Below are positions 11,001 through 20,000 of a DNA stretch of 64,000 nucleotides, one piece after another. This DNA comes from Leguminivora glycinivorella (taxonomy: Eukaryota > Arthropoda > Insecta > Lepidoptera > Tortricidae): assembly GCF_023078275.1 (NCBI RefSeq), contig NC_062971.1, positions 1,054,001-1,118,000 on the forward strand, read 5' to 3'. Both the position numbers and the translations under genes were made by a program. Every line of letters starts with the position of its first letter. Within the stretch, counting starts at the first letter, position 1. The notes beneath the pieces were generated by a model. It was not told the origin of the DNA. It did no database searches and saw only the letters and a program-made list of their open reading frames with translations.

Positions 11001-14000
11001 CCTTAAATTTTAACTGGCTATTTATTATAATTAACGACCCACCATGTATGGAACTATGTCTGGTGAACGAACTTGCCACCTGGTGATTATTAAATTGAGG
11101 CATTAATTCATTGTTTTTTAACCAGTGTTCAGTAATACATAAAATGTCTACATAAAATTCGTTCATGAATAGTTCAATTTGTAAATCTTTTCCTCTAATA
11201 CATTGAATATTTTGATGCACCAGGTGGATATACTTTCCTTGCTCACAGTATTGATTCTTATAGTTACTTAAAATTAAATTGCCAGAGACAGAATCTTTTG
11301 TCTTAGAAGCTAGTTTAAATCATTGGTTATGACTGGAACCAATTCCAAGTTCATACTTTGCTGCTCAATAGGAGCAGAGTTGTCTGCCAAATTCTTGGCA
11401 GAAATGTCAAATAAATAGGATAGCGATAAAGCTATTTGTCTTTTATAATAATTTGAAAGGTAACATTTACCTTTAGTCAAAAACACCATAGGTATATGGT
11501 ATTTACTAACAAATTTGTTAGTGTCAATTATGCTAACCTTACTACTATATGTACAAAGATTATATAAAGCTACATTCAACTTATGTCTAGTGTTATTTTC
11601 TTTTTTTTCTGCCTCTGACATCTGGTTACAATAGGGGAATGTAAAGAAAATAATTTCATGCACTGCCAATGAGTTTAATTGTTCATAATATTTTACTAAA
11701 TTATTTTTGTTTACATTACCCCTATTCCCCATAAAGATAAGCAGTGTTGTCTTACTATTGATATTACTGTCGTTTAAAATTTGTTTAATGATATTTTCAA
11801 AGCTGCTATGAGGCAGACAGTTATTGATTGTACTAAGTCCCTTTAAGTAAAAATTTAAAAATGAGCTCATATTGCTCCCAATCTCATCACAGTACATAAC
11901 AACATTAGGTTTAGGTGTGCTTTGTTGTGAAGTGTGGAAGGGGCCATTATCATTCATTTGCCCCTGCGGTAAACTGTCACACAGGCTTGGGTCAAGCGCA
12001 CTGGTCGACAAATCTCCAGTCACTTGCTTACATGCACATGCCTGGGCATTTGTCAACGACTCAAACCGCTCTGAATTATGCTTAATCTGGGATATTAAAT
12101 CATCCATGGCTAAAGAATATTCACTAATAACTTTTTTTGAACTCTCATTTATCACATCTAAAGATTTTATTGAATCCTCTAGGCTTTGAATTTTTAACTT
12201 TAATGCCTGTGTGTCAGTTTCATACTGTAATCTACTGTGTTCTAACTGAGCTGTATACAAATCTAACTTATCTACTAAACTTATATTAACTTTACAAAAT
12301 CTCAATTTTTTAAAAAACAATTTATTAATTTTTGACATCTTTTGATTTTTTTTGATCAGTTTATTTAATTTTATATACTTCTTTAGTTTGTTTCCGCTGC
12401 AATTTACTAACCTTGGTGTAGTGGCATCATTGGTTAAGTCTGTAGTTACTGAAGGGTTTTCAATTGCTGCGGTAACCAACTGAGATGCAGGCCGGACCAG
12501 TTCCTCGAACAAGGTCTGAGTGTGTGCCGCAGCTGCTTGGTTTTGGGCCTCCCGTAGCTCGTAGATGTGTTCGTGGGCGTCGTGCAGTGCTCTCTCCAAT
12601 GAGTCGATGTCTTTCAGGGCCTGTTCATATGCAGCATTACACTCCATAAACCTGTCAACCGTCTCCTGAAGCCGGGCCCGCTCCGAGTTTACATTATTAA
12701 AATCACTCTCTAGTGTACACAGTTCCTTTTTTAACTTATCGTTTTTATCAATTATCAATAATAGCTCCTTCTCACTGTCTTCTCTTTCACTGAGCAATTG
12801 AGCACTAAACTCCTTGGATTGTTTTAATTCCAGCAAGGTAAGTTGGAGCTTATCACACTTCTCAGGCTCCTGCTGGAGAGCCGCTGCTGCAGCGGCGGCA
12901 GCTGCTCTGCGTGTTTGCATTGTAAATGGGTTTTTAAAAGAATTAAAAACAAAACAAAGCAAGGAATTGCCTACTCAAGCTCAGCGGTGACTTACATGAA
13001 ATAGTGACGTTTCACTATGCCTACACTTGTTCTAGCCTTGTACAATGATTAACACTGAAAAAGAAACACAATCGGTACTAACTAGTGATAATAAGACTCA
13101 GAAAGTGTACAAAGGCGAACAGATATTTCAAATTTATAACCTATAACGGCTACAAACCTGAGACATCAAAGACACTTGTAAACGTCACTAAAGCACTTCA
13201 CTACTTATATTTATACAAAACTTAATGTTAAATATACTAATTTCACGCTTTAAATACTAATTAATACTTAAAATATGCTTAAAAAATAATTATTTCAAAG
13301 GGACCTAGCAAAATCAGCTGCTTATCGTTTGACAGCCAGGGTTGACATTCTTAGCTTGATATGTTTTAAAATGTCAAATATTAATATTAGCGCCATCTAG
13401 CCGAGCGTACCCCAAAGGTGTATCGCCATCTAGCTCACCGTACCTTTTTCTGTATGGTTTTGGGGTACGTTTTTTTCTTAGACTATCGGTCTATACGAAG
13501 TTATATAGGTCTTTGCGCTAACTTATTCGTGAAGAAAGATAACATTAACAAAATTTACAATTTAATACATGTAACAAAGACCTATATAACTTCGTATAGA
13601 CCGATAAAGTCTAAGAAAAAAACGTACCCCAAAACCATACAGAAGAAGGTATGATGATCGATGATATCAGACGCATCCATAGCAACATAGCGTAGCACGT
13701 CTCTGGTGGAAAGGCACCCTTAGGGTCGGCAATGACAAACCCCGGAAGTTGCAGCCGTCCATAAGCTACGGACGCTTCTTATAAATTTAAGCTTCACGAG
13801 TAAATCGATAAGACTTGCCAATTACATAAAGGACCTTTTCCCCACACTAGCTCGGAAACACGTGTTTTGTCCTTTAATACCAACGGGTAAAAACGCATTT
13901 TATCCACTAGTGGGTAAAGTAATTTGACCTTGAATAAAGTCAAATTAACTGCTTTAAAATTGATAAAAGTAGGTGAATCTAGTAATAGAGATGATTTACC

Positions 14001-17000
14001 ACCTGTGGAACTACTGGAAGCAGTGATAAACGCATTTTTTGCGTTATAGTTTCCTCGCTATAGTGAGGGGAAAAGTTTTGTGTTACACTCGGGTGCAAAT
14101 GTATTTTACTTCTCGTGTGTTAAAAAACTCGCAAGTTCAGGATTCTATTCTCGAACCACTCGCTTCGCTCGTGGTTCAACTATAGAATCCTTTCACTTGC
14201 TCGTTTTTAAATTCCACACTCGGCGTTAAAATACAACTTTGCCCCCTTGTATAACAAATAACTATTAAAGTTTCGACATAAACAAATAAAGTAGGTAATA
14301 TTTTGCGTAGTAGTGCAAAAAAGTAGCATCCTATGTTTTGTAAAACCATATCTTCGTGCCATGAATTTTAAGTACTGATCAAAAACACATCTGATTTTTT
14401 GTAATACTGGTATTGAGTATATGTCAAAGTTTATTCAACGTTTCATCTTGCAGGTTCGATTGCAGTAGCAGGCGGTGCCATGAAGTTCCTCCGGGACAAC
14501 CTGAAACTAATAAAAGACGTGGTAAAGGACACCGAGCAGATCGCCGGCCAAGTCTTTTCCACGGGAGACGTTTATTTCGTCCCTGCCTTCAGCGGGCTAT
14601 ACGCGCCATACTGGAGAAAGGATGCTAGGGGGTAAGCGAATATTTACTAGGATCATCATCATCATCATCCTCCTTGCGTTATCCCGACATTTGCCACGGC
14701 TCATGGGAGCCTAGGGTCCGCTTTGACAACTAATCCCAAGATTAGGCGTAGGCACTTTTACGAAAGCGACTGCCATCTGACCTTCCAACCCGAAGGGTAA
14801 ACTAGACCTTATTGGAATTAATCCGGTTTTACTCACGATGTTTTCCTTCACCGAAAAGCGACTGGCAAATATCAAATGACATTTCGCACATAAATTCCGA
14901 GAAACTCATTGGTGCGAGCCGGGGTTCGAATTGAATATTTACTAGGATATACGCTCCAAAATCCATCTTATTCAAATCCTCAGTACTCTATGTATATCGT
15001 TCGGCGTCGTAACACTGGTTGAATTGCCGTTACCAGCATAACATAATAATTAATTATAAATATATCCATACCAATATTATAAATGGGAAAGCGTGTGTCT
15101 GTTTGTTTGTCTGTCATTCACGCCAAAACGGAGCGACGAATTGACGTGATTTTTAAGTGGAGATAGTTGAAGGGATGCAGAGTGACTTAGGCTACTTTTT
15201 GTCTCTTTCTAATTTTATGGAAGTGGTGGAAGTTTGTATGGAACATTCAGCAATTTTGGAATTTAACGTGAGTGAAGCCGCGGGCAAAAGCTAGTATACA
15301 TAGAATAATAATTATGTAATTCTGAATGATAAATTGTTGTTTTAGGATTATTTGCGGGCTGACAGCATTCACCACAAAACAGCACATCATAAGAGCAGCG
15401 TTGGAAGCAGTTTGTTTCCAAACTAGGTAAGTGATAAAACTATCTCTGTATTTATGGAATAAATACTTACGTAGATATAAATAAAATTGGTCTATACTGG
15501 CTATTACCTTCTATATACTTTTTGTCTCCTGGGTTACCAACGGATTTGATACAAAGGCTTTGGTCTATACTGGCTATTACCTTCTATATACTTTTTGTCT
15601 CCTGGGTTACCAACGGATTTGATACAAAGGCTTTGGTCTATACTGGCTATTACCTTCTATATACTTTTTGTCTCCTGGGTTACCAACGGATTTGATACAA
15701 AGGCTTTTTTAACCCCCGACGCAAAAACGACGGGGTGTTATAAGTTTGACGTGTCTGTCTGTCTGTCTGTCTGTCTGTGTGTGTGTCTGTCTGTGGCATC
15801 GTAGCTCCCGAACGTATGAACCGATTTAGATTTAGTTTTTTTTTTGTCTGAAAGCTGAGTTAGTCGGTAGCTATGGCGGGGTCTTAGGGTTTTTTTTTAA
15901 TTTCTTGGTTATTTTTTACTAATTTAATAGATACTCTTAGGTTAAGCCTTTGGGCGTTTACACTCTTTTCACCTGTGTTACCAAGTAAAAACTTAGCCCA
16001 AGCGTAGAAAAATTAATTAAAGAACATGAAATTTTAGTATTAATAATATACTACAGGGACATATTAGAAGCCATGAACAAGGACTGCGGCATGCCGCTGT
16101 CCAAACTGCATGTTGACGGACACATGACCCGCAACGACTTGCTGATGCAGTTGCAAGCCGATCTCATCGGGATACCTGTGTGTAAGTATTACAATTAATC
16201 ATTTCCAAAATAATACAAATAAAACTGCCAAATAGTCAATATCGTTGTCTGAGTACCCACAACACAAGCCTTCTTGAGCTTACCGTGGGATTCAGTCAAT
16301 CTGTGTAAGAATGTCCTATAATATTTATTTTTATATTTTTATGTCCTATAATATTTATTTTTATATTTTTATTTTATTTAACGACCGGTCTGGCCTAGCG
16401 GGTAGTGACCCTGCCTGCTAAGCCGCGGTGCCGGGTTCGAATCCCGGTAAGGGCATTTATTTGTGTGATGAGCACAGGTATTTGTTCCTGAGTCATGGAT
16501 GTTTTCTATGTATATAAGTATTTGTATACTATATATTATATCGTTGTCTGAGTACCCACAACACAAGCCTTCTTGAGCTTACCGTGGGACTCAGTCAATC
16601 TGTGTAAGAATGTCCTATAATATTTATTTATTTAATTAGTCAACATACTGTATTGTTTACATAATTGTTCGGGGATTTTTTGTTTCACCATTGCTTAACT
16701 ACAATTTTTTAGAGTAATAATGACGGGAAAATGTTTTTAGTACCGAAATTAATCGTTATGGATATTAATTACTGACGAATGACTTGAAATTTTTATGTAT
16801 GGACCTGTGTAGTAGTAAAAATACAAAAGAGTGAAAAGAGATAAAGAAAATTTGGAAATAAAACACCGAATGAAATAAGTACTTAATCATGTCGAATTTA
16901 TTCTCACGTAAAAAGAAAAAAGGAACCCTATTACGTTGGTTTTAACTTTTAATATACTTTCAATGTGATTTGTTTTATGTACAGTGCGCGCACAATCTTG

Positions 17001-20000
17001 GGACATGTCGGCCCTCGGCGCGGCTGTGGCGGCCGGGAATGCGGTGGGCGTGTGGTCCGTGGAGGCGTGGAGGGCCACCGCCACGCCCATCGACACCTTC
17101 CTCCCCACCACCACCGATGATGGTACGTGCTCCCCCCCACATCTAGCGTCTTGCGAGCGTAGCCTACTGTATGGCAAAGCGGCGTCTTTTTCCATACAGT
17201 TGACCCGACGCTACGCTCGCGAGACGCTAGATGTGGGGGGTCTTACTGTTCATTCGTGGTATGTCTCCTGGGTTACTTTTGGAGCTAAGTTGTAGCACAT
17301 CTTTTTACTAGAAGAAAGTGAATTCAGCATTTAAATCTTTCTCTTTATTCCAGATCGTGACGCGCGCTACACCAAATGGAAGATGGCCGTGCAGCGTTCC
17401 CTCGGCTGGGCCTCCGTCAAAAAGTCCATCACCATGACAGGTCAGAACTTACGCAACTTTAGCATGACCCGCCTTAACAGCATAGACACTCTCTCCAACG
17501 GCAGTAGGAAAAACTCTCTCTTCGAAACCGCTGACACAGACTTCGAAATAGACGAGGAGTGTAGCACCGTAGAAGAATTACTTAAATACCAAGCCAGAAA
17601 ATTCTCGATCTTCCCTCAGAAGTCTAGGAAAGAACGCAGTATTTTAGACGACGCGGACTATTTCATGGCTAAAAAAGAGTGCGATTACGGTCTGTGTCAG
17701 TGCTGTAGAACAGAAAAAAAGTTGCAAAAGGCCACGAACTGGGAGAGTATAGAAGAGATGATCGAAAACGATCCGGAGATTATATTCGATGGGGATCATA
17801 ACCCCATCGTCGTGGAGCCTAGGAGAATGTCCGCCGCGCCGGTCGAGCTGGGCCCGCTAGACTCCGTACCTGCTTTGTTAACGGGCAGCGCGGTCAACTT
17901 GCGGAAGCACATGCATTTGGAGAAGCTACCGGCGCTGTTTAGAACTATCTGTAACAAGCTTTCTAACACTTCTCTCACCTAACTTAGAGAATGGCAGGAA
18001 TAGGCTTAAGAATAGTGTCTACTAGAGGCATATATTTTTCCAATTATCTCTTCTATTTAATATTTACAAATTACGAAATTCTACGCAAATTTGTTCCATC
18101 CCTACGTAGTACAAACGTTGGTAAACGTTGAGACATCCTTCGTTGATGTATTGTATTGCTCATAATGAGAAAGATATGTGATATGTAGTTCCTTTACCGT
18201 TGGAAGCTCTCACAAACTAAAACAAGATAATAATTTTATTATGGCCTATAAACTCGCATGTGAATCGAATACAGTAGAGGAACGTGTCTTGTGTGTTTAA
18301 AAGTAGAATAGCATTTTGCTCTCTTAAAACGTATACATGTAGCCCCTAGTTCTTTATAATGATAGACATATCGGGCCGGACCTGCGCACTATATAAATAA
18401 AATATCGTACTAAAATTGTAATACTACATTATTAGCTATAAAAAGTTAGCACTGCGTTTTATGTCTTCCTTTTGGTTATAGTGAGCAACACCGCTTTCTA
18501 TTCATACATTACTTGTCCGGTAACACAGGAGACAAGTCTATAATTTATAATTGAACCAGCTCAATTGAGTAGTAATGATTGCTCTAAACCAACCGGGTTT
18601 AGTTCGAATTGCAAAACAGTATTTTAAAAAGTTCGACGCGAATGTAGATTTAAAATACATATTATTAGCAATGGTGATATTGGTGATGGTTTAAACTTAT
18701 ACATTTTTACTAGTTTTGCGGATGTCATTAATTAATTATCTATAAAACAACACAGCAGCAAGAATTAATGAAACAAGCATTTGGTGTCGGGTCCTTGGCT
18801 CTAGATTTAAAAATAATTGTAAAGATGCAAAACTTTCATTACGATAAACATTTTGACCTCTTACATAAAAAAAGTGGATTTTATTCAAACCCATTAATTA
18901 GTCTATGGAATAAATCTTAAAAAATACTTTATTAGATTCTCTTTTACCTACTTTGTAAGGTAGTTCTCGAAACTAAAAATACTAGTTTTAAAGGTATTTT
19001 GTATTCCTACAAGAAATCATAAAATACAATAATCACAAAAAATAAAATTATATTAATTAATCTATTCATAACTGTAAGTTAGTCTTAATTAACATAATAA
19101 TATACATATTTTATTTTTATATATAAATAATAAACAGTTTACATATAAATTCACACAAATATTTGCCTCAATTTCCATGCCAACCACATGTATAAAAAAT
19201 AATATTATGTATTATTTATTCCATCTCTATACACATTCCAACACTTGCACTATTAAAAAAACCATAAACCACAAAATGTAACTGACAGACACCTTTTCTC
19301 TTGATTTAATTTTTATTTTGCATTTTTACAATTATTTTTCGCTTGATCACGAGAAGTGGTTGGTTACTTGTAAAACAATTTAATATTCTTATTTCTGATT
19401 CACTTTTTTTTTCATCTCTTTCAGGCCATAAAAATAGTATAAGTGTTTTGGCTAGTAAATTATAAATAAAGCATTTTATATTAAAATGCATAATGTAAAA
19501 AAAAAAACTAAAAAATGTTATGTGAAAAATATGTAACACTGTTTTTGAAAAGACATTATTTTTTTACTTTACTGTATTATAGTTGTTACTTTGTTTTGAC
19601 AGTTTTTGTTGTCAAAAGTTGTTGTTTATGCTAGTGAAACTTAAGTAAACTAGAAGCAGTCAAAATGTATTTCACGACATGTTATTATTTATTTTTATTT
19701 TCGAATTGAGATTAAAGAAATTAAAAAAAAAATTAACCACAAACAGTATTTTTAATAAATCGCTAAATAAATTTTATGTATTCTGAAATGGAATGAATTA
19801 AATTTTAATGTATTACGTAGGTACTTAAAAAAATATGTGATTTTTGTAAGATGAGGCAAAATAGACGAATGATCTCAGTTTAGGCTAACGTATGAACCAT
19901 TGTTATCTAAATTACTAATCGATGTAAAGAGTAGGTGAACCAAAGTATTGTCTTGCACGATGTTGCATTTGAAGTTTGCTTCTAGTTTCGTTACGATTGT

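Larger units (their letters stand above)
8061..13346 (-). mobile_element. Near full-length two-ORF LINE (CR1/Daphne-like), about 5.3 kb
   Basis: On the minus strand it has a 5' leader of about 380 bp, ORF1 (12962-11310), ORF2 (about 11316-8401), a short 3' region and a terminal TTGAA-type direct repeat at 8061-8079. The edges are supported by comparison with the uninterrupted repeat copy at 46.3 kb, which lacks the whole 5.3 kb. Only one in-frame stop is apparent in ORF2, so it is a recent insertion. It lies antisense in a kinase intron. Clade placement by eye is tentative. Confidence 0.85.

Noticed and set aside
13492..13597. Possible loxP site from two exact 13-bp arms
   Set aside because: The arms lie about 80 bp apart and in the reverse arrangement; they are part of MITE inverted repeats. 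No vector sequence surrounds them.
15489..15707. CRISPR-like direct repeats
   Set aside because: The 73-bp units are directly adjacent without distinct spacers, and the genome is clearly an insect's.
16391..16444. tRNA gene
   Set aside because: A and B boxes are present, but the sequence does not close an acceptor stem and continues into a SINE body found at several loci.
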